Below are positions 17,149 through 26,440 of a DNA stretch of 59,399 nucleotides, piece after piece. The translations under genes were made by a program, and so were the position numbers. The notes beneath the pieces were generated by a model. That model made no database searches. It worked only from the letters and a program-made list of their open reading frames with translations, and was not told the origin of the DNA. The stretch spans positions 1-59,399 of the forward strand of contig JAJSDU010000015.1 of NCBI GenBank assembly GCA_028577615.1, read 5' to 3'. The DNA is from Nitrosomonas sp. GTDB taxonomy: Bacteria > Pseudomonadota > Gammaproteobacteria > Burkholderiales > Nitrosomonadaceae. Every line of letters begins with the position of its first letter. Positions within the stretch are counted from its first letter, which is position 1.

Positions 17149-17763
17149 TTATCCGGCCGCTCCTTCTTCCGCTGCTTCACCAGCAGCCAATGCTGAACGC
17201 GGGATGACAATTGCTGCCACAGCCTGGTCATCGCCTTTGGTCAACGCGGTGATTTCAACGTTTTCAGGCAGAATCAGTTCACTCAGATGAATGGTATGTC
17301 CGGCCACCAGATCTTTCATATCGACCGTAATAAATTCCGGCAGATCCTTGGGCAAACAGGTGACATCCACTTCGGTCAGTACATGACTGACAATCCCGCC
17401 TGATGTTTTAACGCCTGGCGCAATATCGGCATTGATAAAGTGCAGCGGCACTTTCATATGAATTTTGTTGTTTGGATCAACGCGCTGAAAGTCTACGTGC
17501 AGCACCACCTGCTTGAATGGATGCATCTGTATGTCACGTAACAAAACCTGTTCCTTGCCGCCGCCGACACTCAATGTCAGAATTGATGCATGGAAAGCCT
17601 CCAGCTTAAGCTTGTGGAATAGATCGTTATGATCCAGTTCGATCGATTGCGGCTCGCCATTTCCGCCATAAATGATTCCAGGTGTTTTACCTGAACGGCG
17701 CAGGCGGCGGCTCGCACCCTTTCCCTGCAATGTACGCTTTTCAGCGCTGACTTCAATTTTCAT
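17149..17763 (-). CDS. rplY: 50S ribosomal protein L25, CTC form
   Basis: A 204-residue L25 of the long TL5/CTC type. The N-terminal 5S-rRNA-binding domain begins [30 protein letters not shown]; the C-terminal extension ([35 protein letters not shown]) is the CTC domain absent from the short E. coli protein. The last residues are Ala/Gly/Glu-rich. It follows prs by 66 bases, and the prs-rplY-pth-ychF order is conserved in betaproteobacteria. Confidence 0.95.
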   Translation of the reverse strand: MKIEVSAEKRTLQGKGASRRLRRSGKTPGIIYGGNGEPQSIELDHNDLFHKLKLEAFHASILTLSVGGGKEQVLLRDIQMHPFKQVVLHVDFQRVDPNNKIHMKVPLHFINADIAPGVKTSGGIVSHVLTEVDVTCLPKDLPEFITVDMKDLVAGHTIHLSELILPENVEITALTKGDDQAVAAIVIPRSALAAGEAAEEGAAG

Positions 17764-17829
17764 TGATTATTCTCCACAGTGATGACTTGTTCGCGACCAA
17801 ACAAATCGATTAATAAAAAAGTTTTCCAT

Positions 17830-18780
17830 TCACTCCATGAACAACGAGCTGAGTGAACTTTCATTGCTGATACGCACCATTGTCTCGGCCAACAGTCCCG
17901 CAATACTGAGCTGGCAGATTTTATCGCACGCGATGGCATCTGCACGCAACGGTATGGTATCGGTTACAACCAGTTTGTCCAGATTGGAACCGTTGATGCG
18001 TTCAACCGCAGTGCCTGATAGCACAGGATGCGTTGAGTAGGCCATAACCGCTTTCGCGCCTTCTTCTTTTAACGCGTCGGCTGCTTTACACAGCGTATTG
18101 GCGGTATCCACCAGATCATCGATAATGACGCAGGTACGCCCTTTCACTTCACCAATGATATTCATCACTTTGGCTTCATTGGGTCTGGGGCGACGCTTGT
18201 CAATGATCGCCAGCTCGCACTCCAGCCGCTTGGCCATATGCCTCGCACGCACGACACCGCCGACATCCGGAGACACCACCACCAGATCCTGATAATCATG
18301 TTTCCAGACATCACCAAGCAGGATTGGCGTGCCGTAGATGTTATCAACAGGAATATCAAAAAACCCTTGAATCTGATCGGAATGCAAATCCATGGTCAGT
18401 ACCCGGTCAACCCCCACAGTCGTCAACATATTCGCCACGACCTTGGCAGAAATCGGCACCCGTACCGAACGCGGCCTTCTGTCCTGGCGCGCATACCCGA
18501 AATACGGTATCGCCGCCGTAATCCTCCCGGCGGAAGCGCGCTTCAGCGCATCCACCATAACCAGTATTTCCATCAGACTGTCGTTTGTGGGCGCGCACGT
18601 CGACTGAAGCACAAAAACATCTTTACCGCGCACATTTTCCAGGATTTCCACCATCACTTCGCCATCACTGAATCGCCCGACCGTGGCGCGACCAAGATGA
18701 ATGTTCAGATGCCTGACAACATCATGAGCCAGCCTGGGATTGGCTGTACCGGTAAAAACCATCAAACTGTCGTAAGACAT
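17830..18780 (-). CDS. prs: ribose-phosphate pyrophosphokinase
   Basis: A 316-residue PRPP synthetase, class I. The start [24 protein letters not shown], the ATP loop YARQDRRPR, the PRPP-binding loop [14 protein letters not shown] and the regulatory flexible loop [13 protein letters not shown] are all seen. It makes PRPP from ribose 5-phosphate and ATP for nucleotide, His, Trp and NAD synthesis. It is downstream of tRNA-Gln and ispE in the same orientation, the classical ispE-tRNA-prs arrangement. Confidence 0.97.
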   Translation of the reverse strand: MSYDSLMVFTGTANPRLAHDVVRHLNIHLGRATVGRFSDGEVMVEILENVRGKDVFVLQSTCAPTNDSLMEILVMVDALKRASAGRITAAIPYFGYARQDRRPRSVRVPISAKVVANMLTTVGVDRVLTMDLHSDQIQGFFDIPVDNIYGTPILLGDVWKHDYQDLVVVSPDVGGVVRARHMAKRLECELAIIDKRRPRPNEAKVMNIIGEVKGRTCVIIDDLVDTANTLCKAADALKEEGAKAVMAYSTHPVLSGTAVERINGSNLDKLVVTDTIPLRADAIACDKICQLSIAGLLAETMVRISNESSLSSLFME

Positions 18781-18958
18781 TGCTATTTAAATTGATTATG
18801 ATTAATTGGCTGGAAATCAGGAGACACACGCCGGTCCTGATATGACGAATGACACCCTTTCAATATCGCTTATCACTGACCCTAATAGGCTGAATATAAC
18901 TCAATTCCGGTGTTTATTGAAAAGATCCGTTGAAAGACTCCTGGATTGCTAAGACTAC

Positions 18959-19033
18959 TGGCTGGGGAGGTAGGGATCGAACCTACGAATGCCGGAATCA
19001 AAATCCGGTGCCTTACCACTTGGCGACTCCCCA
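18959..19033 (-). tRNA. tRNA-Gln (anticodon UUG)
   Basis: The minus strand reads TGGGGAGTCGCC at the start and CTCCCCAGCCA at the end. The seven-base acceptor stem TGGGGAG/CTCCCCA pairs perfectly, the discriminator is G and CCA is encoded. The anticodon loop ATTTTGATT gives TTG, hence glutamine. The T arm is GTAGGTTCGATCCTAC. It sits between ispE and prs, as in many proteobacteria. Confidence 0.97.
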
Positions 19034-19041
19034 ATTCTATT

Positions 19042-19881
19042 TCACGGTTTCGCGCATCGCATCGGATGTCTGTCCAAACCGCGCACAACAAACCCTCGCA
19101 TATCCGCAGGCAATCCTGCTAATGCCGCATTTGCCTCAGATTCCGTCGCAAATTCGGAAAACACACAGGCTCCCGATCCGCTCATTGCCGTTATTCTAGT
19201 ATTTTCCAAATGTTTTAGCCACTCCAAACTTCGATAAACTTCCGGATAAAGACTACAAACCACCGGTTCAAGATCGTTATGACCATCCCAAATGGAAAAG
19301 GGCGGTATTGTGATTGGAATCGTGTTTCGTGTCAATTCCTTATTTGAAAAAATTTCCGCCGTGGAAACATGTACGGGAGGCACGATGATCAGATACCAGG
19401 CTTGCGGCAACGATAAAGCGGATAATTGTTCGCCAACGCCCTCGGCAAATGCATTTTCTCCGAAAATAAAAACCGGCACATCTGCACCCAGTTTCAGGCC
19501 CAACGCCTGCAATCGCGAATTCTCCCAGTTCAGATGCCACAATTCATTCAGCGCCATCAACATCGTCGCCGCATCGGAGCTGCCGCCTCCAAGACCGCCT
19601 CCCATCGGAATGTTCTTATGCAACGCAATATCGACACCCAGTTGAGTACCGCTCTCAGTTTGCAACAACCTTGCCGCACGAACACACAAATCCTGTTCGG
19701 CCGGAACATTTTGCAGAGGCGTGATCAGATTGATCACGCCATCGTCACGCACCTCAAGATCGATCTGATCATAAAAATCCAGTAATCGAAAAACCGTCTG
19801 CAACAAATGATATCCATCCGGCCGTCGCCCGACGACATGCAAAAAAAGATTCAGTTTTGCGGGAGCTGAAAAAGTCTGCAT
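19042..19881 (-). CDS. ispE: 4-diphosphocytidyl-2-C-methyl-D-erythritol kinase
   Basis: A 279-residue GHMP kinase of the non-mevalonate isoprenoid pathway. The substrate region SAPAKLNLFLHVVGRRPDGYHLLQTVF at the start and the ATP-binding motif NIPMGGGLGGGSSDAATML are textbook. The C-terminal GHMP motif is ARITAMSGSGACVF-like (TRITAMSGSGACVFSEF). Length is normal. lolB lies upstream in the same orientation. Confidence 0.96.
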   Translation of the reverse strand: MQTFSAPAKLNLFLHVVGRRPDGYHLLQTVFRLLDFYDQIDLEVRDDGVINLITPLQNVPAEQDLCVRAARLLQTESGTQLGVDIALHKNIPMGGGLGGGSSDAATMLMALNELWHLNWENSRLQALGLKLGADVPVFIFGENAFAEGVGEQLSALSLPQAWYLIIVPPVHVSTAEIFSNKELTRNTIPITIPPFSIWDGHNDLEPVVCSLYPEVYRSLEWLKHLENTRITAMSGSGACVFSEFATESEANAALAGLPADMRGFVVRGLDRHPMRCAKP

Positions 19882-19966
19882 CGGTTTAACGGTCAGGGGG
19901 TATTAACAATGAGTGAGTTGTTCTGCTGGTGCCCTGAGTATTCATTAATCTTTTTATCGTCTGGCG

Positions 19967-20581
19967 CTAAATCCAGTTATCGACAGCCATACGGATCTTC
20001 AACGCATCAAACTGCAGCTCAATGACACGTGGACGAACAACAGCCTCTCCTGGTTGATCTGCAAAGTAACGCACATAAATAATCTGCCACCCATCCTGCC
20101 GGATGGCCACTATGCGGTCGTCTTCATCCAGTTCCACGACAGCGGCGCTGACTGGAGAATACGTGCCCTGTATCCAATATTGCAATCCACTCAGCGGTAA
20201 GCGCCAGCCCAGTATCTCGTCGGTCAGCTCTTCGACATCACGTGCGTAAAACGCTTCCTCCTTCGCAGTCACAAGACTCACCACATCATCGTTTTTTCTG
20301 ATTTCGGCGACTGCCTGACCGAGAGGAGAAAGTAACAGAATGGTATCTTCGAGCTGCGTATGCTGCCAATGCACATTCCCCGAGAAACTCTGCTCCGCAC
20401 TACGTACAGATACTCTGCCGATGACGGTAAAATCGGCAACCGGAACATCCCGCAGATTCTCCGTCGGTTCGATAACCAGCGTTCTGACTGTTGCAGGAAC
20501 TGTCGGCGGCGTAAGCACGGCACAACCCGCAAGAAAAAGAAAAACTGAAACAATGGTCAGTTGACCGGTTTTCACGGCCAT
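19967..20581 (-). CDS. lolB: outer-membrane lipoprotein receptor LolB
   Basis: A 204-residue lipoprotein: the signal GQLTIVSVFLFLAGCAVL has a lipobox ending in Cys19. The mature part has the LolB beta pattern (FTVIGRVSVRSAEQSFSGNVHWQH, then DTILLLSPLGQAVAEIRKND) and GWRLPLSGLQYWIQGT near the middle. LolB takes lipoproteins from LolA and inserts them in the outer membrane. I chose the start at 20581; an upstream in-frame ATG at 20644 would put 21 extra residues before the signal. lolB-ispE is a conserved pair. Confidence 0.93.
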   Translation of the reverse strand: MAVKTGQLTIVSVFLFLAGCAVLTPPTVPATVRTLVIEPTENLRDVPVADFTVIGRVSVRSAEQSFSGNVHWQHTQLEDTILLLSPLGQAVAEIRKNDDVVSLVTAKEEAFYARDVEELTDEILGWRLPLSGLQYWIQGTYSPVSAAVVELDEDDRIVAIRQDGWQIIYVRYFADQPGEAVVRPRVIELQFDALKIRMAVDNWI

Positions 20582-20703
20582 GAAACACCAGATTGACAAC
20601 CGCTCGGCGCCTCCCCGGCAGAATCCGGATAAGAAAACAATCATTGAGCTGCTTAAACAGTAGACAGTAAAATTATGACCAACCCGCTGCGCACACCCGG
20701 TTT

Positions 20704-20985
20704 TTACATATTGACACTTTTATTTTCCTGCTGATAATCCGGCAGGACAATATTCAGCTCCAGCGTTTCCTGATTCTCATCCTGCTCAAAATTAACGGAA
20801 ATCGCATCCTGATCAACATTCACATACTTGCGTATGACATCAAGGAGTTCTTTTTGAAGTTGCGGAAGATACGATGGCCGCCGATTACGCAGAGTACGTT
20901 CATGAGCCACCAGAATCTGCAGTCTTTCTTTGGCAATTGCCGCAGATTTAGGTTTGGATTTTCTGAAATAGTCCAGTAAACTCAT
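20704..20985 (-). CDS. minE: cell-division topological factor MinE
   Basis: A 93-residue MinE. The start is the amphipathic membrane helix MSLLDYFRK, followed by AKERLQILVAHERTLRN, the anti-MinCD helix, and then the dimerisation strands with LQKELLDVIRKYVNVDQDAI. It stimulates MinD ATPase and drives pole-to-pole oscillation. The start overlaps the minD stop by four bases. Confidence 0.96.
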   Translation of the reverse strand: MSLLDYFRKSKPKSAAIAKERLQILVAHERTLRNRRPSYLPQLQKELLDVIRKYVNVDQDAISVNFEQDENQETLELNIVLPDYQQENKSVNM

Positions 20986-21794
20986 GATCTACCTCCAAAA
21001 AGTTTCCTGAAGAAGCCCCGTTTATCATCAATGAATCGAAGCGGACGGTCTTCTCCGAGATAGCGCGCGACAACATCCTCATACGCCTGGCCAGCCTCGC
21101 TTTTTTCATCCAGAATAACCGGAATACCCGCATTGGATGCTGACAAAACCGATTTGGATTCTGGAATTATACCGAGCAGCTGCAGTGAAAGAATGTCCTG
21201 CACATCGTCCAGCCCAAGCATTTCACCAGATTTTACCCGGCTTGGATCATAGCGCGTCAGTAATAAATATTCCTTGACGGGTTCCTCGTTTCGTTCAGCC
21301 CGGCGCGATTTACTCGCCAGAATGCCCAGCATGCGATCAGAATCCCTTACCGATGAAACTTCGGGATTAGTAACCACAAACGCATCATCGGCATAATACA
21401 GTGCAAGATACGCGCCTTTCTCGATACCGGCAGGGGAATCGCAGACGATATACTGGAAATCCTTGGACATTTCTTCCAGCACTCTGCCGACACCTTCAAG
21501 TGTGAGCGCATCCTTGTCGCGCGTCTGAGACGCGGGCAGAATGTAAAGCTGATTGCAGTTCTTATCCCGTATCAGCGCTTGATTGAGACTGGCCTCGCCA
21601 TTGATTACATTAACAAAATCGTACACCACCCGGCGCTCGCAACCCATGATCAGATCCAGGTTACGCAGGCCTACATCAAAGTCAATCACAGCCGTTTTGT
21701 GACCCCTTTTTGCAAGCCCCATGGCAATCGCAGCACTTGTTGTTGTTTTACCGACACCGCCCTTTCCCGATGTCACGACAATAATCCTTGCCAA
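20982..21794 (-). CDS. minD: septum-site-determining ATPase MinD
   Basis: A 270-residue ParA-type ATPase. The deviant Walker A KGGVGKTTTSAAIAMGLA is at residues 10-27, with VIDFDVGLRNLDL and CDSPAGIEKGA following. The C-terminal amphipathic membrane helix is present (FRKLFG). It recruits MinC to the membrane to block polar septa. It follows minC by 23 bases. Confidence 0.97.
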   Translation of the reverse strand: MARIIVVTSGKGGVGKTTTSAAIAMGLAKRGHKTAVIDFDVGLRNLDLIMGCERRVVYDFVNVINGEASLNQALIRDKNCNQLYILPASQTRDKDALTLEGVGRVLEEMSKDFQYIVCDSPAGIEKGAYLALYYADDAFVVTNPEVSSVRDSDRMLGILASKSRRAERNEEPVKEYLLLTRYDPSRVKSGEMLGLDDVQDILSLQLLGIIPESKSVLSASNAGIPVILDEKSEAGQAYEDVVARYLGEDRPLRFIDDKRGFFRKLFGGRS

Positions 21795-21817
21795 TTGAGC
21801 CTCCTTAGTTAAAATTT

Positions 21818-22633
21818 CTAGGCAATTTCCTTAATGATCAATGCATGATCCTGTAAATAAATCTGAACAGGCCGTTTTTGAATCTGCTCGGTCAGATGCT
21901 CACTCGTTTTATAGTCTCCCGAAATCGAAATCAGCTCAGCCTGCAGATCCAGACAGAAAATGCGCGCGGTTGTATTTCCCTGTACACCTGCCAGCGCACG
22001 ACCCCGTAGCGTGTTATAGACATGAATATTTCCTTCAGCCATGATCTCCGCACCCGCACTGACCTGCGACATGACAATTAAATCACCGCGCGCATATATG
22101 CGCTGCCCGGAACGCACCGGTTGTGTAATCAGCATGGATCTGACCGGCTCTGGCGGCGTGCTGACCGATGCTATGCGACTCGCTGATGACGCTGGATTCC
22201 TGATTTCGTTATTCTCCACGGAATCCTGCTCCAGTGCCTGCGTTTCGATTTCCTTCCGTGACGCAGCAGCGGAAGTTGCGACTATGCTGTCATTTTCCCG
22301 GCCAGCATCGACCGGAATCGATAATTTATGCGCCTGCTTGTCCTGCTGTTCGTTTCCGCCCCGTACGCCGATTGGAAACATGCCAATCTTGCGTAACATC
22401 CCGGCAACTTCTATAACACTGATATCCAGTCCGGATTTATTCAATTCACGCAGATCGATGATCAGCGGAGAGTTTTTAAAAAAATCCGGCGCCCGGTTTA
22501 TTTTATCCTGCAGAGACTGCTCGATTGCTGCAAGATCATTGCTGTACAGAATCAGAATTGGTGAAAAAAAAGTACTGCTCTTGAATTCAAGAACTGACGA
22601 TGATGTTGTCATTTTCTGGAGGGTCGTCGACAT
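21818..22633 (-). CDS. minC: septum-site inhibitor MinC
   Basis: A 271-residue MinC. The N-terminal domain ([43 protein letters not shown]) inhibits FtsZ. A rather long Ala/Ser/Glu linker at about residues 100-160 leads to the C-terminal beta-helix domain with [45 protein letters not shown]. It is the first gene of minCDE; the promoter should be in the 376-base spacer upstream. Confidence 0.96.
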   Translation of the reverse strand: MSTTLQKMTTSSSVLEFKSSTFFSPILILYSNDLAAIEQSLQDKINRAPDFFKNSPLIIDLRELNKSGLDISVIEVAGMLRKIGMFPIGVRGGNEQQDKQAHKLSIPVDAGRENDSIVATSAAASRKEIETQALEQDSVENNEIRNPASSASRIASVSTPPEPVRSMLITQPVRSGQRIYARGDLIVMSQVSAGAEIMAEGNIHVYNTLRGRALAGVQGNTTARIFCLDLQAELISISGDYKTSEHLTEQIQKRPVQIYLQDHALIIKEIA

Positions 22634-23009
22634 CCGTTAATCAGTGGTTAGTCATTACACAGTTGGCACAGCCAGATGAGTATTGATAGTATTCAGTACT
22701 GACTGGCAGCACATGCTAGCCGCACCGTTAGCCGCCTGGCCGGAATATTCTGACACTTTTTCACGATTGCTCATGACACCAAATGCATTATAAGTTTTTA
22801 ACCATAATCATATTGAATCTGAATGCCGCTTTCATCACACCGGTTGAACCGATTTTCCGATCAAGTGAGTTCAACCTGCCAGCATAAAAACATAAACTGT
22901 TATAGCATACAAATTCATACACCCTGAGCAATAGATTTTAATTATAACTGGAATATCTGTCTAATAGCGCAGCAACTGCATAAATAAAAACTGACGTATA
23001 CATCATATA
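22634..23009 (+). other. divergent intergenic region between minC and the 23010 gene
   Basis: A 376-base AT-rich spacer that must hold promoters in both directions. An 11-base palindrome CGGTTGAACCG is at 22841-22851, and GGTTGAAC at 22842-22849 recurs inverted as GTTCAACC at 22869-22876, so a regulator site is possible. No gene is evident. Confidence 0.45.
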
Positions 23010-24293
23010 ATGAAACTGATTCGCATATTGTTCCTGTCAATTATCGCCTTCGCGCTTTTGACTTCTGTCACGCTGGGTTTTCTGTTTTTCATGTCCATTG
23101 AAAAAAGACCCAGCGTAGAAAGGCTGACGACTGTTGCGCCAGAACACATAGAACGCGCCAGATACCTTCTCGATCAACAGCGCCAGCGTCGCCCCGGGAG
23201 TGCTCCAGCAACAATCAGCATTCTTCCGGAAGACATTGATATAGCAGCCAACTATCTGACGAAACTGTTTGCCAATGGAAAAGCGCGCATCAAATTATCG
23301 CATCAGCAGGCAGAAATTCACGCCAGCCTGCCATTACCGTGGCAATCCATTAAAAGATATATTAATTTTCAAGCAACGCTGACTGAAACCACCGCATTGC
23401 CGCAACTGCAATCCATACGCATCGGTCGGCTGGCAATTCCAGACGCTATCGGTCAATTCCTGATTACCCGGCTTATTCTGGAACTCAAAAAACAGCCACA
23501 TTACGGCAATGGAATAAATGTCATTCAAAGTGTGCATTTTTCCGCAGAGTCCCTTAAAGTAACCTACAATTTGCCCGACAGGCTCTTCGACTCGAATAGC
23601 TACAATTTTCCGGTACTCAGCAAATTCGAACGGGATAAAATTTATCGCTACCACCTTTTTCTGGTGCAAAACAGCTACCGGATACCTTCGGAAAAGTCCG
23701 CGCAAACCAGTCTGACACTTGCTCAAATTTTACAACCGTTGATGCAGATGGCAGCACAATATTCCGGAAAAAACCAGGCGCCAATAGAAAATCGCGCAGC
23801 CATTCTCGCAGCCACATTCCACATATTAAAACTGCCGCTTGAATATCTGATACCTGAAGCAGTCGACTGGCCGCGCGCAAAACACCAGATTGTCACATTG
23901 GATGGCCGTCATGATTTTGCTCAGCATTTTATCGTGTCTGCCGCAATTACCGCCTATACAGACACATTCCTGTCCGATGCAATTGGTCTATATAAAGAGA
24001 TAGAAGATGCTCGCAGCGGCAGTGGCTTTTCATTTAACGATATCGCTGCCGATCGCGCAGGAACGTTGTTCGGTGAACTTGCCACAGCCAGCCATGCCAC
24101 AGCGTTAAAACTTCAGCAATGGGCCGCCCGAGGTATAACCGATAAGGATCTGATGCCGGATTGGACTGATTTGCCGGAACATCTGCCTAAATCAATATTC
24201 AGACAACAGTTTGGCGATATGGATACACCGGCTTATGGTCAGATGATGAAAATAATCGAACAACGCGTGGCCGATTTGTCTTTTTTGCAATAA
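23010..24293 (+). CDS. membrane-anchored protein of unknown function with YfiM/DUF2279-like C-terminal pattern
   Basis: A 427-residue protein. One N-terminal membrane segment at about residues 5-28 (LFLSIIAFALLTSVTLGFLFFM) should place the rest in the periplasm. Residues 30-280 are unrecognised. The last third carries DGRHDFAQHFIVSAAITAY, then SDAIGLYKEIEDARSGSGFSFNDIAADRAGTLFGE. That spacing of His, Lys-Glu, Asp, Gly and Asp resembles the membrane-proximal YfiM/VanZ-type motif set, but this is pattern reading only. It is transcribed away from minC and alone on its strand. Confidence 0.7.
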   Translation: MKLIRILFLSIIAFALLTSVTLGFLFFMSIEKRPSVERLTTVAPEHIERARYLLDQQRQRRPGSAPATISILPEDIDIAANYLTKLFANGKARIKLSHQQAEIHASLPLPWQSIKRYINFQATLTETTALPQLQSIRIGRLAIPDAIGQFLITRLILELKKQPHYGNGINVIQSVHFSAESLKVTYNLPDRLFDSNSYNFPVLSKFERDKIYRYHLFLVQNSYRIPSEKSAQTSLTLAQILQPLMQMAAQYSGKNQAPIENRAAILAATFHILKLPLEYLIPEAVDWPRAKHQIVTLDGRHDFAQHFIVSAAITAYTDTFLSDAIGLYKEIEDARSGSGFSFNDIAADRAGTLFGELATASHATALKLQQWAARGITDKDLMPDWTDLPEHLPKSIFRQQFGDMDTPAYGQMMKIIEQRVADLSFLQ

Positions 24294-24339
24294 CCCGTGG
24301 ATTCTTCAATACTTAAAACACCTGATTCTTCTGATTGCA

Positions 24340-26127
24340 CTATTCCTTTAAACGTCTGATTGTTTCGAGCAGAATTTCATTATCAGGATCTCTCTCCAGA
24401 GCGGAGCGCCAGATATTTTCAGCATCCTCCTGCGCACCCTGAACCCACAGCACCTCGCCTAAATGGGCTGCTATTTCGGAATCCTGGCTGATGGCAAAAG
24501 CGCGATTCAGATAATTCAGCCCTTCCGTGAGATTTCCCATGCGGTAATAAACCCAGCCCAGGCTATCCATAATATAGGGATCGTCTGGTGACAGCTCCAC
24601 GGCTTTTTTAATCAATTTCAAAGCTTCCGACAAGCGCAGACCCCGCTCGGCGTAGCTGTAGCCCAGTGCGTTGTAGGCATGCGGATTATCCGGCCGGAGC
24701 TCAATCAATCGGCGCAAATCTTTCTCAAGCACTTCAAACCGGCCAATCCTGTCAGCCGCCAAGGCTCGATCATAGAGTAATTCGGGATAATCCGGAAGAT
24801 TTTCCAGTCCCTGATCAAGCACTTCAAATACTTCCTGGTACGAGCCTGCGCGCCTCAGAATCTGGGCCTCAGCCAGCACCAGATGCGCTTTTTGCTGATC
24901 ATTTGCTGCGGGTAATTGCTGTATCAACTGGCGCGCATCCTCCAGCTGACCTCTTTGAGCCAGCAGGTCGGCATAGCGGATCTGCGCTGGCAGGAAACGC
25001 CCGCCTCTTTTGACCTGGCGATAAGAGGCCATAGCCAGATCAGTCTGCTGCGTTTCTTCGTACACTCTGGCGAGATGAAAATGTATGGCGCTGGCGTCAG
25101 GATATTCCAGCTCGAGTGCCCTTTTTAAACTTTTCTCCGTTAAATCGAAATCATAAAGCTCGGTTGCCATCAAACCGATTGCCACCATCACTTCCGCATC
25201 TTTCTGGTTTTTTTCAAACAGCAATCGCAATTGCTCGCCAGCATAATCTTTTTCACCTTGCTCGATCAGCAGCTTGCCATACGCTATCCTGACCTCAATG
25301 CTGTCAGGATATTTATCAAGATAAGCGCGATAGAAATCGATAGCCTGCACGCCCGATCTGCGCTGCAGAATTCTACCCAGTTGGGCTGCCGCCAGCTCCC
25401 ATTCCGGACGTAAGGAGAGCGCACTGTTCATCTCCGCTTCAGCAATCTCATATTCACCGCTGAACCATGCCGCCTGCGAAACGGCAAAATGTGCTTCAGG
25501 TAATTTGGGATAGGCCGCCGCCAGTTTTTGTATCAAGCGGAATATTTCGCCTTTATTCGGATTGCGGGACAGCATCTGGTTAAGCTGCATAAAAGCACTG
25601 GCGGTATTTTCAGGCTCAGCAGCTATCAATTTTTCCAGATGCGGGAATGCTGCATCCAGCCTGCCCAGGTTGACCAGCATTGCCGCCAGTGTCTGTCGCG
25701 CATCCAGCGAATCAGGATCATACTCCACCCACATGTCAGCCGCACGTTCAGCTGCGAAAGGATGGCGCGCGTGCAAGGCTATCTCACTGGCGCGCCTGGC
25801 AATACGTGGGTCACGTGTCGTCTGCGCCAGCTTCAGATACCGGCTGACAGCCACATCCAGATTACCCCGCTGCAGCGCAGTTTCACCGAGCAGAAAATCA
25901 AAAAGGATCGCCGCAGTCAATTCCTGCCTTGGAAGCTTGGATTCATCAATAGCGTAGTCCGAATCTGAATCCGCATCTGCAATTTCGGCTTCCTCGACAA
26001 TTTCAGATTGCGCTTTTTCCTGAGTTTCCGAGGATTTTTCATTTTTACCTCCACCTTCATGCGTGGGAAGCTGCACACATGCCGTTAGACCGAATATCAA
26101 CAATGAGGCTAAGATTCTTAGGTTCAT
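24340..26127 (-). CDS. TPR-repeat lipoprotein
   Basis: A 595-residue protein with a lipoprotein signal (ILASLLIFGLTACVQL, Cys17), an acidic linker at about residues 25-65 rich in Glu, Asp and Ser, and then some twelve tetratricopeptide repeats to the end. Clear units include HAYNALGYSYAERGLRLSEALKLIKKAVELSPDDPYIMDSLGWVYYRMGNLTEGLNYLNRAF. Such proteins are scaffolds in envelope assembly or polysaccharide export; the partner is unknown. A 313-base spacer lies upstream, so it is read from its own promoter. Confidence 0.88.
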   Translation of the reverse strand: MNLRILASLLIFGLTACVQLPTHEGGGKNEKSSETQEKAQSEIVEEAEIADADSDSDYAIDESKLPRQELTAAILFDFLLGETALQRGNLDVAVSRYLKLAQTTRDPRIARRASEIALHARHPFAAERAADMWVEYDPDSLDARQTLAAMLVNLGRLDAAFPHLEKLIAAEPENTASAFMQLNQMLSRNPNKGEIFRLIQKLAAAYPKLPEAHFAVSQAAWFSGEYEIAEAEMNSALSLRPEWELAAAQLGRILQRRSGVQAIDFYRAYLDKYPDSIEVRIAYGKLLIEQGEKDYAGEQLRLLFEKNQKDAEVMVAIGLMATELYDFDLTEKSLKRALELEYPDASAIHFHLARVYEETQQTDLAMASYRQVKRGGRFLPAQIRYADLLAQRGQLEDARQLIQQLPAANDQQKAHLVLAEAQILRRAGSYQEVFEVLDQGLENLPDYPELLYDRALAADRIGRFEVLEKDLRRLIELRPDNPHAYNALGYSYAERGLRLSEALKLIKKAVELSPDDPYIMDSLGWVYYRMGNLTEGLNYLNRAFAISQDSEIAAHLGEVLWVQGAQEDAENIWRSALERDPDNEILLETIRRLKE

Positions 26128-26440
26128 GAAAAATCCAAAATGATATTAAAAAACTACGAAACCAGCGTATAAAAAGATGTTATTGACTTCTTGCCGACAA
26201 ATGTTATTTTACTTTTTTACGTCCGATAAAGTGTAAAAATAATTTACACACACGTCCGATCAAGCTCGCGATTCGCGTCTCAACATACCATGCCTGCAAT
26301 ATTACAATAATAACGCCCATTGTTAATCTGCTTTCTTATTTCCTCAGAGCAGTATTATTTCATTAAAGTTCACAGTGTTAACTGCAGAAACAGCGGCCGG
26401 TCACCCGCCCTATTCGGATGCACTTGAATGCGCATGAACG
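26128..26440 (-). other. intergenic region with a palindrome flanked by direct repeats
   Basis: A 313-base spacer upstream of the TPR lipoprotein gene and downstream of the peptidase gene; both are on the minus strand, so this is the TPR gene promoter region. It contains the structure annotated at 26219-26260 and no gene. Confidence 0.5.
26219..26260. promoter_or_regulatory. candidate operator: palindrome inside a direct repeat
   Basis: A 19-base perfect inverted repeat GTGTAAA-AATAA-TTTACAC (26231-26249) is flanked by two exact copies of ACGTCCGAT at 26219-26227 and 26252-26260, 33 bases apart, close to three helical turns. It is about 100 bases upstream of the TPR lipoprotein start, in the right place for an operator. 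The binding protein is unknown. Confidence 0.5.
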
